A DNA stretch of 64,000 nucleotides, taken from contig JARKQY010000058.1 in NCBI GenBank assembly GCA_029974635.1, positions 1 to 64,000 on the forward strand, written 5' to 3'. Both the position numbers and the translations under genes were made by a program. Below are positions 16,474 through 27,400 of this stretch, piece after piece (position 1 is the first letter of the stretch; every line of letters begins with the position of its first letter). A model generated the notes under the pieces. That model had not been told where the DNA came from, did not search any database, and saw nothing but the letters and a program-made list of their open reading frames with translations. This DNA comes from Bacillota bacterium. GTDB lineage: Bacteria > Bacillota > UBA4882 > UBA8346.

Positions 16474-19400
16474 ATGGGAAACAACAAATACATATTCATA
16501 GTTTTGACACTGACATTATTGATCACATTAACCAGGGTGAATGAACCTGTTACAGCGGCCGGCATTGTCCCGGGCACAATCCAAGCCGAGAGTTATGATG
16601 CCATGTCGGGAGTCCAGATAGAAGCGTGTTCTGAGGGAACCCAAAACGTTAGTTGGATCGATGCCGGCGATTGGATGGATTATAATGTAACCGTTCAGAC
16701 AACCGGGGCCTATACAGTTAATTTCAGAGTAGCCAGCCCCTATGCCGACACTCGACTTCAATTAAAGAATGGAGCTGCTGTTCTTGCAACCGTAACCATT
16801 CCGAATACGGGCGGTTATCAAGCTTGGGCTACCATATCGGCTAACATTAACCTGACTACCGGCAGCCAAATCATACGGGTACATGCAGTAACCAATGGTT
16901 GGAACCTTAACTGGATGAGTTTCACATTAAACAGCACCGCGACACCCACACCAACCAGGGCGGCTACACCTACTCCCATTTCAACACCGACTCCAACACC
17001 GGGGGGAGATGTTCTGGCCGTCATTGTATCGGCTACCGCGTCATCAGCAATCCAAGGAGCCGGTTATTCTTATGACAGGGATACCGGAACCCGCTGGGAG
17101 AGCATTCATGGAGCAGATCCGCAGTGGATTTACTGGGATCTCGGCAGTAATAAGAGTTTATCGAAAATCAGCGTTGAGTGGGAAGTAGCCGGCGCAGCCA
17201 GTTATGCCATTCAGGGTTCAACGGACTCATCCAACTGGACGAATCTAGCAACTGTAAGCAATTCCAGCACTGCCGATCATAATAAAATTACCACGACAAT
17301 CAATGGTTCATACCGGTATGTAAGAATGTACGGTACTTCTAGAACTACTCCATACGGTTATTCGATCTGGGAAACTTCGATATATGTATTCGGCGGAGCT
17401 ACTGCAACGCCAAGCCCCACAGGAGCGGTCATAACCGTCCCAATTATAATTCCTTACATGCAATACCAGGAGATCGTATTGAATCCGGCGGATAACAACG
17501 GGACCAGTTTGATTAAAACTCAAAACACTTCGCAAACGGTGAATGTTGATTATAACAACGGCGCCGCAATGACTTTGAGGAGCCAAGGCGGGGTTGGACA
17601 AACCATCCGATTCTCGGCGCAGGATTCAAGCGGGGGAACCCATCAAGGCGATCCGCTGACCATGACCGTTTATTCAGGTTTGACCATCAATGTAATTGTT
17701 GTGTCGGGAACACCAACTCCTACACCTACCGGAGATGCGGTTAATCTGGCCTTAAACAAGACAGCTACCGCTTCTTCAACCCAGGCAGGTCTGCCGGCGG
17801 ATCTTGCAGTGGACGGTAATACTATCACCCGTTGGGGAAGCGACGCCAGTGATCCGCAATGGTTCCGGGTGGACTTGGGTTCGATCCAAACCATCAAGCG
17901 GGTAATCCTGCGTTGGGAAACTGCATACGCCAAATCTTACGTCATTCAAACATCCAACGATGCTGCCAGTTGGAGCAATATTTATGCCACTAGCTCCGGC
18001 CCAGGCGGTACAGAGGACCTGAACGTTTCCGGTAGCGGGCGGTACATCCGCATGTATGGCACCGAGCGCGGTACGGTTTGGGGATATTCATTATGGGAGT
18101 TGGAGGTTTATAATGTGGCGGCACCTACACCACCGCCAACTGCAACACCGAGTCCCTCGCCGGTTTCTGATTTCAACACCGCGGCTCCGGTCAATGGGGC
18201 CATGATTACCAACAGCCGTCGGCCGACCTTATCCTGGAATGCCGTTTCCGGGGCCACCAGTTATCAAGTGTGGCTCAATATCAGCCGGACCGATTACAAC
18301 TGGTATGAATCCGGCAACCTGCTGGATCGGTTCACTCAGATGGCCACCGTCACAACCAACAGTTATACGTTGGCGCAAGATTTACCGGATCGCTGGACGT
18401 ATAAGTGGTATATTATTGCAGTAGGAAGCGGCGGTAACAAACGTTCCAATACTGCAACCTTTAGCGTTTACCTGCCGGCGCTGGAAACTGCCGATGACGG
18501 TATCAACATCGTTAACGGGTGCAGGGATATGAACAAAAATGGAACCATTGAACCTTTCGAAGATTGGCATCTGTCGATCCAAAACCGGCTCGACGATCTG
18601 ATGACCCGGTTGACCAATGAGGAGAAATTCAGGCAATGCTTCTATGGGGCTGAAAGTGACAATCCGCTGAACGGCTTCTCATTCTCGTATGGTGTCGAAG
18701 GCGGTATGACCACTACCCAGTATAATTGCGCCAAGACCCGGATGGGTATTCCCACCGCCTTCGCCGGCGATAAAATCCATGGTTGGAAGACCATATATCC
18801 TACCCAACTAGGTCTAGCCGCCACCCGGGATATGAACATCGCTTACCAATGCGGTAATTTGCAGCGGGTTGAGCAAAAATCATTCGGGTTCACCGGAATG
18901 TTGATGCCGCTGGCCGAAGTCGACACCAAGGTTCTCTATCCGAGATTCCAGGAAGGCTGCGGTGAAAATGCGGATGAAGCGGCAGCTTTACTCCGGGCCT
19001 TCATATGCGGCCTGCAGGGCGGACCGGAACCCAATCCCCATTCGTTGATGACCACGGTGAAACACTGGCCGAGCCAGGGCGTCGGTGGTGAGGGACCGCT
19101 TCAATATGACGCGGTGACCATTAAATATCATATGAAACCCTGGTTTGCCGCAATAGATGCAAATCCGGTTTCGGTAATGCCCGGATACAGCAGTTCTCCA
19201 TACCTGGATCCCAGCGGCGCCGGAGCCAATGAAAGTAAGCCGACCATTGATTATCTGCGGAATGTCATTGGATTCAAAGGATTCATCGTTACTGACTGGC
19301 TTGGGGCCAGTTCCGATCAAACTATCCGGAGTATGAAAGCCGGAATTGATGTAATGGGAGGCGCTACTTCCTCTGGTTCCGACCTGAACACGGTATTGGC

Positions 19401-20265
19401 GGGTATCGGGCAAGCCCGGCTTGACGATGCGGCCCGACACATTCTGGAGATGAAATTACGACTGGGAATGTTTGAAAATCCTTACGGCGATCCGGCCTGT
19501 ACCTGGAATGCCCTGAATAATCATAATATTGCATTAAACGCCGCCCAAAAATCAATTACCCTTTTAAAGAACAACGGCATATTGCCGCTCAGGCTCGTTT
19601 CCGGGGATAACATGATTGTGGGCGGTCCGAGGGCCACCTGGATTATCAATGACTATGATCCCAACGTAATCTGGCAGTCGATTTTTTACAGTGACCCTTA
19701 TGCCGTAAACTACGTAAAAGCTTTTCAGAATAAGATGTCGTCCAAGGGCGTAAATGTTTATCAGGATGCCGCCTTCAATGCCAAGGTTGCCATCGTCGTT
19801 ATCGGTGAACAAAGCTATACTCATGCCACGGAATGGCCTAACAGGAGCCCGAATATCCCGGCGGATCAACTGGCTGTTATTCAAAACTTCAAAGCTCAAG
19901 GAGTACCAGTGGTAACAGTGGTTATTTCACCGCGGCCATATGTTTTGACGGATGTGGCTAATCTTTCCGACGCTCTGATGCTGGTTTACCGGGGAGGAAC
20001 CGCCATCGGGGAAGCGGTTGCCGGTTTATGCATCGGCGACTATACTCCCACCGGCAAATTGCCATTTCAATTGCCCAGGTCCACTGCGCAAATCGGTACG
20101 GATGAAGTAGCCAATCAATTAGAAAAATGGGAACTGCCATATGACCTCGGTGCAACCGATGCCCAACGGGCGGAAATTCGAAACTACATTTATAACAACC
20201 AAACGGTGCCGACCAATTATGGAGATCCTCTTTATCCTTACGGGGCCGGGTTACAGTCCTTTTAA
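16474..20265 (+). CDS. Secreted multimodular GH3 beta-glucosidase/beta-glucanase
   Basis: 1263 aa, preceded by AAGGAAGG. Signal peptide about 1-28; CBM6 (30-150); Thr/Pro linker; discoidin domain (175-305); an unassigned all-beta module (about 315-415); a second, divergent discoidin domain (425-545); an Fn3-like domain (565-670); then GH3 N- and C-domains to the end. The GH3 nucleophile is the Asp in FIVTDWLG (about residue 939), and KHWPSQG is the usual Lys-His pair region. The protein should release glucose or short oligosaccharides from beta-glucans at the cell surface. It is the first gene of a probable two-gene unit with the GH64 enzyme and is under LacI-type operators. Confidence 0.9.
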   Translation: MGNNKYIFIVLTLTLLITLTRVNEPVTAAGIVPGTIQAESYDAMSGVQIEACSEGTQNVSWIDAGDWMDYNVTVQTTGAYTVNFRVASPYADTRLQLKNGAAVLATVTIPNTGGYQAWATISANINLTTGSQIIRVHAVTNGWNLNWMSFTLNSTATPTPTRAATPTPISTPTPTPGGDVLAVIVSATASSAIQGAGYSYDRDTGTRWESIHGADPQWIYWDLGSNKSLSKISVEWEVAGAASYAIQGSTDSSNWTNLATVSNSSTADHNKITTTINGSYRYVRMYGTSRTTPYGYSIWETSIYVFGGATATPSPTGAVITVPIIIPYMQYQEIVLNPADNNGTSLIKTQNTSQTVNVDYNNGAAMTLRSQGGVGQTIRFSAQDSSGGTHQGDPLTMTVYSGLTINVIVVSGTPTPTPTGDAVNLALNKTATASSTQAGLPADLAVDGNTITRWGSDASDPQWFRVDLGSIQTIKRVILRWETAYAKSYVIQTSNDAASWSNIYATSSGPGGTEDLNVSGSGRYIRMYGTERGTVWGYSLWELEVYNVAAPTPPPTATPSPSPVSDFNTAAPVNGAMITNSRRPTLSWNAVSGATSYQVWLNISRTDYNWYESGNLLDRFTQMATVTTNSYTLAQDLPDRWTYKWYIIAVGSGGNKRSNTATFSVYLPALETADDGINIVNGCRDMNKNGTIEPFEDWHLSIQNRLDDLMTRLTNEEKFRQCFYGAESDNPLNGFSFSYGVEGGMTTTQYNCAKTRMGIPTAFAGDKIHGWKTIYPTQLGLAATRDMNIAYQCGNLQRVEQKSFGFTGMLMPLAEVDTKVLYPRFQEGCGENADEAAALLRAFICGLQGGPEPNPHSLMTTVKHWPSQGVGGEGPLQYDAVTIKYHMKPWFAAIDANPVSVMPGYSSSPYLDPSGAGANESKPTIDYLRNVIGFKGFIVTDWLGASSDQTIRSMKAGIDVMGGATSSGSDLNTVLAGIGQARLDDAARHILEMKLRLGMFENPYGDPACTWNALNNHNIALNAAQKSITLLKNNGILPLRLVSGDNMIVGGPRATWIINDYDPNVIWQSIFYSDPYAVNYVKAFQNKMSSKGVNVYQDAAFNAKVAIVVIGEQSYTHATEWPNRSPNIPADQLAVIQNFKAQGVPVVTVVISPRPYVLTDVANLSDALMLVYRGGTAIGEAVAGLCIGDYTPTGKLPFQLPRSTAQIGTDEVANQLEKWELPYDLGATDAQRAEIRNYIYNNQTVPTNYGDPLYPYGAGLQSF

Positions 20266-20321
20266 AAACAGTTATCCGTTATTGGTTATTCGTTATTCGT
20301 AAAGGAGGTAATTAAAATATT

Positions 20322-22430
20322 ATGGCAAAAGAAAAATATATAGTACTTATATTCATCGCGATACTATTAACAGCCGTGGCCGGGATAAGCGAACCTGTTA
20401 TAGCGGCCGGTACAATTCCAGGGATCATCCAAGCCGAAAACTATGACGCCATGTCGGGGGTTCAGGCGGAAGTGTGTTCCGAAGGAACACAAAATGTGGG
20501 TTGGATCGATGCCGGCGACTGGATGGACTATAATGTTACGGTTCAGACAACCGGGGTCTATACGGTTAATTTCAGAGTGGCCAGCCCTTATGCCAATACT
20601 CAGCTCCAGTTAAAGAATGGAGATGCTGTTCTTGCAACCGTAACCATCCCGAATACCGGTGGTTATCAAGCTTGGGCCACTGTGCCGGCTAACGTTGATT
20701 TGACTGCCGGCAGTCAAACCTTAAGGATACATGCTGTAACCAATGGCTGGAACTTCAACTGGGTCAGTTTCACACTAAACGGAGTTCCAACGCCGATGCC
20801 AACGCCAACCAGGGCGGCAACAGCAACGCCCACACCAACCAGATCAGCCACACCAACACCGGGTGGAGATGTTTTAACTTCCATCGTATCGGCCGCCGCA
20901 TCAACAGCGATTCAAGGAGCCGCTTATTCTGGCGACGGCATTACCGGAACCCGGTGGGAAAGCGTTCACGGCGTAGATCCCCAATGGATTTACTGGGATC
21001 TCGGGAGCAACAAGAGTTTATCGCGGATTATCATCGAATGGGAAGTAGCCGGCGCAGCCAATTATACCATTCAAGGCTCAACTGACGCAGCCAATTGGAA
21101 CACCCTCGGGGCTGTCACCAACTCGAGCACGGCGGATCATAATAAGATAACCACAAATTTAGGTGGTTCTTACCGGTATGTAAGAATGTACGGCAGCAGC
21201 AGGACTACCATTTACGGTTATTCCATCTGGGAAACTTATATCTATGTATTGAATGGTCCGAACCCAACTCCGGGACCGACCAATACGCCGGCTCCCACTC
21301 CGACTGCGGGACCGACGCCAACGCAGGGGCCCACTCCAACACCCGGGAACGGGACTTTCCCTATGGTTTTTCAGAACAACACCCGGGGATATTATGCCGA
21401 TAACCAGATATATGTGAGGTTCTTCGGGATGAATGCCCAGGATCAGTGGTGTTATCTGAAGGCGGACGGTACCATGACTCCCGTCAACCCGGCCGACGCC
21501 AATGCTCCGGATCATTTGACCAAGAACGGGATAAATTATCCATACTACTCATTCACCCTTGCGGACACAAAAGCCGTCAATATACCCGCTCACTTTACCG
21601 GTGGCAGGTGTTATATTTCCCTTGGTTCACCCTTGTATATTCCGATTGGGAATAATGCATGGGGGGGACCCGATCTGAATAATCCTTCGGATCCAAATGC
21701 GGATGTGATATATGACTGGTATGAATTCACCTATATTTACAAACAGGTTCCTTTTGGCGGCAATACCACTCAGGTGGACCAGTTTGGGTTCCCGATGACC
21801 GTGAGGTTGAGGCAGGATGCCACCGGATATGATCAAACGGTTGGAATCACCATGGTCCGGAATGAGATCTTCAGCCAATACAATACGGTTGTGGCTGCTC
21901 CGTTCCGAGGATTGGCCAATGCATACCGGATCGTGGCACCCCGTTCTGCGGCTTCCTTCAAGAGCGGCGGAGCTTATGGGAACTATATGCAGGCTTATAT
22001 CGACGAGGTATGGAATTATTATACCACCAATCAGTTTGTGCTGGGCACCTATAGTGGATATGTTGTCAATAATCAGTTAAAATTTTATCAAAATGATGCC
22101 GGCCCCTACTATATCAATAAACCTACTACATCTGATGTAATGGCGGGAGCGGGCGCTTTGGCAACGGGAAACACAATTGAATTGGCCCTTGAGGCTGAAT
22201 TTGTCGCCGCCTTTAACCGGGGAGTTGCAAAAAACACCGCGGACTGGGGGAACCCGGTCAAATACTATCTCAATGCCGTTAAAAACGATTACGCCATGTT
22301 CTGGCACCGGATCGGCATTGACGGAAGGGCGTATGGGTTTTCCTATGATGATGTCAATGACCAGAGTTCGGTCAAGATTTTGAATAATGCGAATCCACCA
22401 ACCAGCGTGACCATCGGTATCAGATGGTAA
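20322..22430 (+). CDS. Secreted GH64 beta-1,3-glucanase with CBM6 and discoidin modules
   Basis: 702 aa; ATG after AAAGGAGG. Signal peptide 1-29, CBM6 (30-150), linker, discoidin domain (185-310), long Pro/Thr linker, then a GH64/thaumatin-like domain (about 340-702). GH64 enzymes release laminaripentaose from beta-1,3-glucan; the acid pair appears as E468 (YDWYEFTY) and D486 (QVDQFGFP). The end has the typical FWHRIGIDGRAYGFSYDDVNDQ. The gene follows GH3 by 56 bp with no terminator or operator between them, so cotranscription is likely. Its first ~150 codons are very similar to those of the GH3 gene. Confidence 0.9.
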   Translation: MAKEKYIVLIFIAILLTAVAGISEPVIAAGTIPGIIQAENYDAMSGVQAEVCSEGTQNVGWIDAGDWMDYNVTVQTTGVYTVNFRVASPYANTQLQLKNGDAVLATVTIPNTGGYQAWATVPANVDLTAGSQTLRIHAVTNGWNFNWVSFTLNGVPTPMPTPTRAATATPTPTRSATPTPGGDVLTSIVSAAASTAIQGAAYSGDGITGTRWESVHGVDPQWIYWDLGSNKSLSRIIIEWEVAGAANYTIQGSTDAANWNTLGAVTNSSTADHNKITTNLGGSYRYVRMYGSSRTTIYGYSIWETYIYVLNGPNPTPGPTNTPAPTPTAGPTPTQGPTPTPGNGTFPMVFQNNTRGYYADNQIYVRFFGMNAQDQWCYLKADGTMTPVNPADANAPDHLTKNGINYPYYSFTLADTKAVNIPAHFTGGRCYISLGSPLYIPIGNNAWGGPDLNNPSDPNADVIYDWYEFTYIYKQVPFGGNTTQVDQFGFPMTVRLRQDATGYDQTVGITMVRNEIFSQYNTVVAAPFRGLANAYRIVAPRSAASFKSGGAYGNYMQAYIDEVWNYYTTNQFVLGTYSGYVVNNQLKFYQNDAGPYYINKPTTSDVMAGAGALATGNTIELALEAEFVAAFNRGVAKNTADWGNPVKYYLNAVKNDYAMFWHRIGIDGRAYGFSYDDVNDQSSVKILNNANPPTSVTIGIRW

Positions 22431-22485
22431 AATCCTTTTATTAGGCAACTTGATGTATAGGACAGTATTATTTCGGGCTAACCAA

Positions 22486-22530
22486 CCCCAACCCCGCGCG
22501 CTTTTCAAAAAAGCGATCACGGGGTTGGGG
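22486..22530. repeat. Inverted repeat in the intergenic region
   Basis: CCCCAACCCCG (22486-22496) pairs with CGGGGTTGGGG (22520-22530), with an inner CGCTTTT/AAAAGCG. It is followed by A residues, not T residues, so it is not a standard rightward terminator; a REP-like or Rho-assisted role is possible. The rest of 22431-22790 is non-coding and contains a small GCCTTC-AAGAAGGC hairpin near 22563. Confidence 0.5.
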
Positions 22531-22793
22531 AAAAAAGGATACCCCGGTCCCGGCAGGGTTCGCCTTCAAGAAGGCGCACCCGCACCTTTAATTATCAATA
22601 GATTATTTTGTGAATAAAGCTTTGCTTTATTAGGGAATTATCACAGATAATTTTATCGATAGGGCTTCGCTGTATTAAAATAGGGCAACACAGGGAAAAA
22701 CCGGGTGTAGAATATTATCGAAGTAGATTGTAAATATTACTTTTTGCTGATTATTATCATTTTGGATTGATTTGTTACATATGCATAAATAAA

Positions 22794-22848
22794 TTGTATT
22801 TTTTTTGTAACTATGATATACTTAAAATAAATAGTGGACTCGAGTTCA
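22794..22848 (+). promoter_or_regulatory. Promoter and autoregulatory operator of the second LacI gene
   Basis: TTGTAT (22794-22799), 17 bp, TATACT (22817-22822). The operator TGGACTCGAGTTCA (22835-22848) begins about 7 bp past the expected start site and ends at the AAGGAG ribosome site. A protein bound here would block both elongation and leader formation, a direct sign of autorepression. Confidence 0.75.
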
Positions 22849-22860
22849 AGGAGAAATATA

Positions 22861-23832
22861 TTGGTAACCCGCAAAGATATCGCTGAATATGCCGGCGTAT
22901 CAAAGACTACAGTAACAAGAGTGATAAATAACCAGGGCAATGTATCCCAGGAAAACATCGAAAAAGTCAGCCAGGCTATCAAGGAACTGGAATATTGTCC
23001 GAATATGGTAGCCAGGGGTCTAAAGACGAAAAAGACCTATCAAATTCTCTTTCATGCTCCGGCACTCTTAAACCCCTTTTTCGTTGAGATTTATACGGGA
23101 ATGAATGAAGTCGCCCAGCAGCACGGTTATCATATCGTAGTCAGCAGTAATGATGATCTTAAAGTAATAGAACAAAGACAATATGATGGAGTAATTCTCT
23201 CATATATCCCGATAGGCCACAGCCAGGAAGAGTATAAGAATTCCGGTGTCAAATTGGTGGCTACCAACTATTCGACTCTTGATTTGGAGATTCCGCATCT
23301 TAAAGTGGATATTGCCCATGGAATAACCCAGGCCCTGGATTATTTGTATGAATGCGGCCATCGTAAGATTGTCTTATTTTCAGCGCAGTTTGCGTATGAT
23401 CAACGGATTGACGCCTATAAAAAGTGGCTGCAAGCAAAGCAATTGCCGTTTCAAAGCGATTTGTATCATACGGATTATATAGGGAAAACCACTTACGAGC
23501 AGGGATATAACAGCGGTATTTTATTTGTGGAAAACGGCCTTATCGCGACAGCCATTTTGGCTTTTAATGATGCCATGGCCATTGGAATGTTGGCGGCGTT
23601 TAAACGGAAGGGGATACGGGTTCCCGAAGATATTTCTTTAATTGGGTTTGATGATATCACCCAAGCCAAATACACCGATCCACCATTAACTACGGTTTCA
23701 AATTCTTTATACCAGATAGGTAAAGAATCTGCGCAAATGTTGATCAGCAAAATCAATAATGAAACTGTAAGCACAAAGGTTATTAAAACTGAATTAGTCA
23801 TCCGAAATAGTGTAGCTAAGATTAATATTTAA
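22861..23832 (+). CDS. LacI family transcriptional regulator (copy 2)
   Basis: 323 aa, the same length as copy 1 and about 75-80% identical by eye. The HTH KDIAEYAGVSKTTVTRVINNQG is identical, so DNA specificity should match. The TTG start at 22861 (AAGGAG 7 nt upstream) gives exactly the same N-terminus as copy 1; an in-frame GTG at 22834 lies inside the operator and is unlikely. Differences cluster in the sugar-binding domain, which could tune the two proteins to different inducers. It sits between the GH3-GH64 unit and the second GH16 gene, with an operator over its own promoter. Confidence 0.9.
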   Translation: MVTRKDIAEYAGVSKTTVTRVINNQGNVSQENIEKVSQAIKELEYCPNMVARGLKTKKTYQILFHAPALLNPFFVEIYTGMNEVAQQHGYHIVVSSNDDLKVIEQRQYDGVILSYIPIGHSQEEYKNSGVKLVATNYSTLDLEIPHLKVDIAHGITQALDYLYECGHRKIVLFSAQFAYDQRIDAYKKWLQAKQLPFQSDLYHTDYIGKTTYEQGYNSGILFVENGLIATAILAFNDAMAIGMLAAFKRKGIRVPEDISLIGFDDITQAKYTDPPLTTVSNSLYQIGKESAQMLISKINNETVSTKVIKTELVIRNSVAKINI

Positions 23833-24055
23833 CGGACTCGAGTCCGGAGTGAATAAGTATTAACCCGGATTTTTATGATAGGATACAGTTTCAACCTGGG
23901 TATTAATATAATCCGAGTGTACTCGAGTCCAAGAAATTTGTTTACAATGTAGGGAATACATTGCAATTCGATGAATCCAATGAGAAAAGCAAGGGATGGC
24001 ATGAGATTTGGGACATTGCAATTAAACATATATAGATTTTATGGACTCGAGGCCA
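23833..24055 (+). promoter_or_regulatory. Three LacI-type operators before the second GH16 gene
   Basis: CGGACTCGAGTCCG (23833-23846, perfect palindrome, starting immediately after the LacI stop codon), TGTACTCGAGTCCA (23918-23931) and TGGACTCGAGGCCA (24042-24055). A -10 TATAAT at 23907-23912 directly precedes the middle site; its -35 box is weak. The 24-kb enzyme is thus under the same control as the 12-kb one. Confidence 0.75.
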
Positions 24056-24106
24056 AAAGAGATTGGGATTTTGCCAAATTTATAGGGGGTGCATATTCAG
24101 CGTAAT

Positions 24107-24172
24107 ATTCAGACATTAAGGGTTTACGCGGTGACCAATGGCTGGAACTTAAATTGGATCAATTTTTACTAA
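24107..24172 (+). pseudogene. Relic of a CBM6 C-terminus
   Basis: The 22 codons ending in TAA read as the last strand of a CBM6: QTLRVYAVTNGWNLNW-INFY. They match the C-termini of the CBM6 modules at 16.9, 20.7 and 27.8 kb at both DNA and protein level. No upstream coding sequence survives. It marks a deletion of another CBM6-bearing glucanase between the LacI gene and the present GH16 gene. Confidence 0.8.
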
Positions 24173-24268
24173 TGTGAAATTTAACCTTTGCATCTTTAAT
24201 GATACTACTATATAGATGCGTTCAATTGGACACGCCCTTTCTCCTCCTCTCCTATATACGAGCATCTC

Positions 24269-24303
24269 CGGAAGAGGGTGCGATTTTGAAAAACCCTCTT
24301 CCG
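24269..24303 (+). other. Hairpin in the leader of the second GH16 gene
   Basis: CGGAAGAGGGT (24269-24279) and ACCCTCTTCCG (24293-24303) form an 11-bp stem with a 13-nt loop. No T-run follows, so it is more likely a leader structure or the leftover of a terminator of the deleted gene. Two TCAATTGGA copies flank it at about 24224 and 24311. Confidence 0.45.
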
Positions 24304-24419
24304 AGGACTGCTCAATTGGATAGAAGGGCCATATATATTCTGAAAGGGGGCTGGTTGCGCTGTAAAAGCTATATCCTGTAAGAGTTGATATTTAATTAAA
24401 GGAGGTTTATAAGCGTAAT

Positions 24420-27400
24420 ATGAAAAAGTCGTCAATGTTTTTTATCAGTTGTTTGATTTTTGTGGTAATTCTCAGCACTAATATTATGTATGGTTCGTCA
24501 TATGCTGACAATTATAATCCAGGCGCGCCCTGGGTATTACATTGGTCGGATGATTTCGACGGAACCAGCCTGGACTTTTCCAAGTGGCAAATTGAGGTGG
24601 GCAGCGACTTCGGCACCGGAGAACTGGAATACTGTACCGACCGGCCGCAAAATATTTTTCTCAATAACAGCGTCTTGAACATCCAAGCACTAAGAGAGAA
24701 CTATGGCGGTAAATCTTTTACCGCCGCCAGAATCAAAACTTACGGCAGGTTTGCTACCCGCTATGGAAAAATAGCCGCCAAAATGAAACTGCCTTATGGA
24801 TACGGGATGTGGCCGGCTTTCTGGATGTTGGGAAACAATTATCCGGCTAAGGGTTGGCCGAAATGCGGTGAATTGGATATCATGGAAATGGCCGGCGGCA
24901 ATGGAACCGCCGGAGATAATACCGTTGTTTCAAGCTTTCACTGGTATGTGACGTCTCCTACTTATACCGGCGGCGGTGATTCCGGTAGCTCGTATACCTT
25001 CAGCCAGAGACTGGCCGATGATTGGCATATTTATGAAATGAACTGGACCCCGACTGCAATCAGCTATTTATTTGACGGCATTCAGGTTTATTCTATGAAT
25101 ATCGGTGATCCCAGCGGATCAAACTGTTTCAATTTTCCGTTTTTTATCATTCTAAATTTGGCGGTGGGCGGTAATTTTTGGAATCCTGCAATTACGAACC
25201 CTTCACAGGTTACGGCGCCTTTCCCGCAAAGTTTACAAGTAGATTGGGTCAGGGTGTATAAGGACTCCAGTTTGAATCTTCCGGCAGCGCCCCCGGCTAC
25301 CCAGCCCTTGGCTATTTTGACCGAGACTCATACGGGACTTGACGCTGGTTCCCGTGGTGCCCAGTTATTCCTATGGGCTGATACCTGTACAGCGGTGACG
25401 GAAGCTCCCGGCACCGGAGGTGAAGGCAGTCAATGCATGAAGTTGACCGTCGGAAATGCCGGCTGGATGGGCCTGGGGTGGGCCGGACCGCCTTTGGGAG
25501 ATAACTTAGCCGGTTATAAGAATTCCTACCTCTGCTTTAAGATTAAAACCACGGCCACTTGCGGTTTCAGAGTGGGAATTGAATGCGCCGGTATCGGAAA
25601 AGATGTGACCTTGTCCCCTGCTTACGGATATGCCAATGATGGTCAATGGCACAATATCCGGATTCCAATGGCTGATTTTGCCGGCCTGGACTTCAGCATG
25701 GTGACGCAATACTTTATGATCTGGAGCAATCAAGGTACAACTACCGGTGATGTAGTATATCTGGATGATATTTACTGGACAACCAACACTGATACATATA
25801 TGATACCGGTTGTACCCGGCGGACAGGAAATCGTAATTAACAGTGAAACCCATAACGGTTATAATGTGCTTACCAATGGGGCCAACTTGGATGCGTGGGA
25901 AAACTCGGTTACCATTGTCAGTGATGCTTCCGCCGCTCGGGAAGGCTCCACCGGATGGAAGGTGACGGTTGGGACAGCCGGTTGGTTCGGTTGGGGTGTT
26001 TCAACCAAAGCCAGGGATCTTTCGGCGTTTCGAAACAGTATCGTCAAGTTTGATATCAAATCCACCGCGACATCCCAGATCAGACTCAGTATGCAATCCG
26101 CCAACGGTTATGATTGTTATTACAACCTTAGCAAATTCGGCTATGTAAACGACGGACAATGGCATACCATTTCCATTCCGTGCAATCAATTCTACGGGAT
26201 CGATTTTTCACAGGTGTCACAGTATTTGATGTTCTTATTTGAGGGACCGGTGACTGCCGGCGATGTATTTTACATTGATAATGTCTATTATACGGTTGGT
26301 TCTGATACAGTAGCCACTCCGACACCACCGGGACCGACACCGACTTCCGGACCGACTCCAACGCCGGGGCCGACTGCGACACCCACCACACCTCCGACGG
26401 CAACGCCTACACCGACGAAGCCCCCTGCCACTCCAACTCCGACACCGGGGGGAGAAGTGATTGCCAACATATTGTCGGCTACCGCATCAACGGCAGTATG
26501 GCCGGCCAGTAATTCCTCCGATGGAAACAGCACCGGCACCAGATGGGAAAGCGCCTCTTCGGACCCGCAGTGGATTTACTGGGACCTCGGCAGCAACAAG
26601 AGTTTATCAAAGATCGTCATTGATTGGGAAGTAGCCAGCGCCGCTAATTATACCATTCAGGGTTCAACCGATGCGACTAACTGGGCGACTTTGGCAACTG
26701 TCACCAATTCCAGCTCGGCGAATCACAACATAATCACCGCCAATATCAGCGGTTTCCACCGGTATGTCAGGATGTATGGCACGGCGCGAACTACCAGCTT
26801 TGCTTATTCTATTTGGGAAACCTATATATATGTATTGAACGGCGTTATTCCCACCCCGACAACAATTACGACGGCCACCCCTACACCAACTCCAACCAGG
26901 ATGGCAACACCAACACCGACTCCGACAAGGGCGGCAACAGCCACTCCGACTTCGACGCCGGGAGAAGAAGTTATTGCTAACATATTGTCGGCAACCGCAT
27001 CAACGGCAGTATGGCCGGCTGGTTATTCCTATGATGGGAACGCCGGCACCAGATGGGAAAGCGCTAAATCAGATCCGCAATGGATTTATTGGGACCTTGG
27101 CAGCAATAAGAGCTTATCGAAAATCATCATCGATTGGGAAGTGGCCAGTGCCGCCAATTATACCATTCAGGGGTCAACCAATACAAGTAGCTGGACGAAT
27201 TTGGCAACAGTCACTAATTCCAGCACTGCGAACCATAACATAATTACAACCGGTATCAGCGGTTCTTACCGGTATGTAAGGATGTATGGTACAAGCAGGA
27301 CAACCGGCCACGGATATTCCATATGGGAGACCACAATATATGTATTGAACGGCGCTACTCCAACTTCTTCTCCGACTGTAACGCCAACCCCGACCAGGGC

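Noticed and set aside
24199-24381. 60-codon frame on the plus strand (and a 75-codon frame on the minus strand) before the second GH16 gene
   Set aside because: No ribosome site, no family resemblance, and the region is occupied by a hairpin; both look like chance frames in leader DNA.
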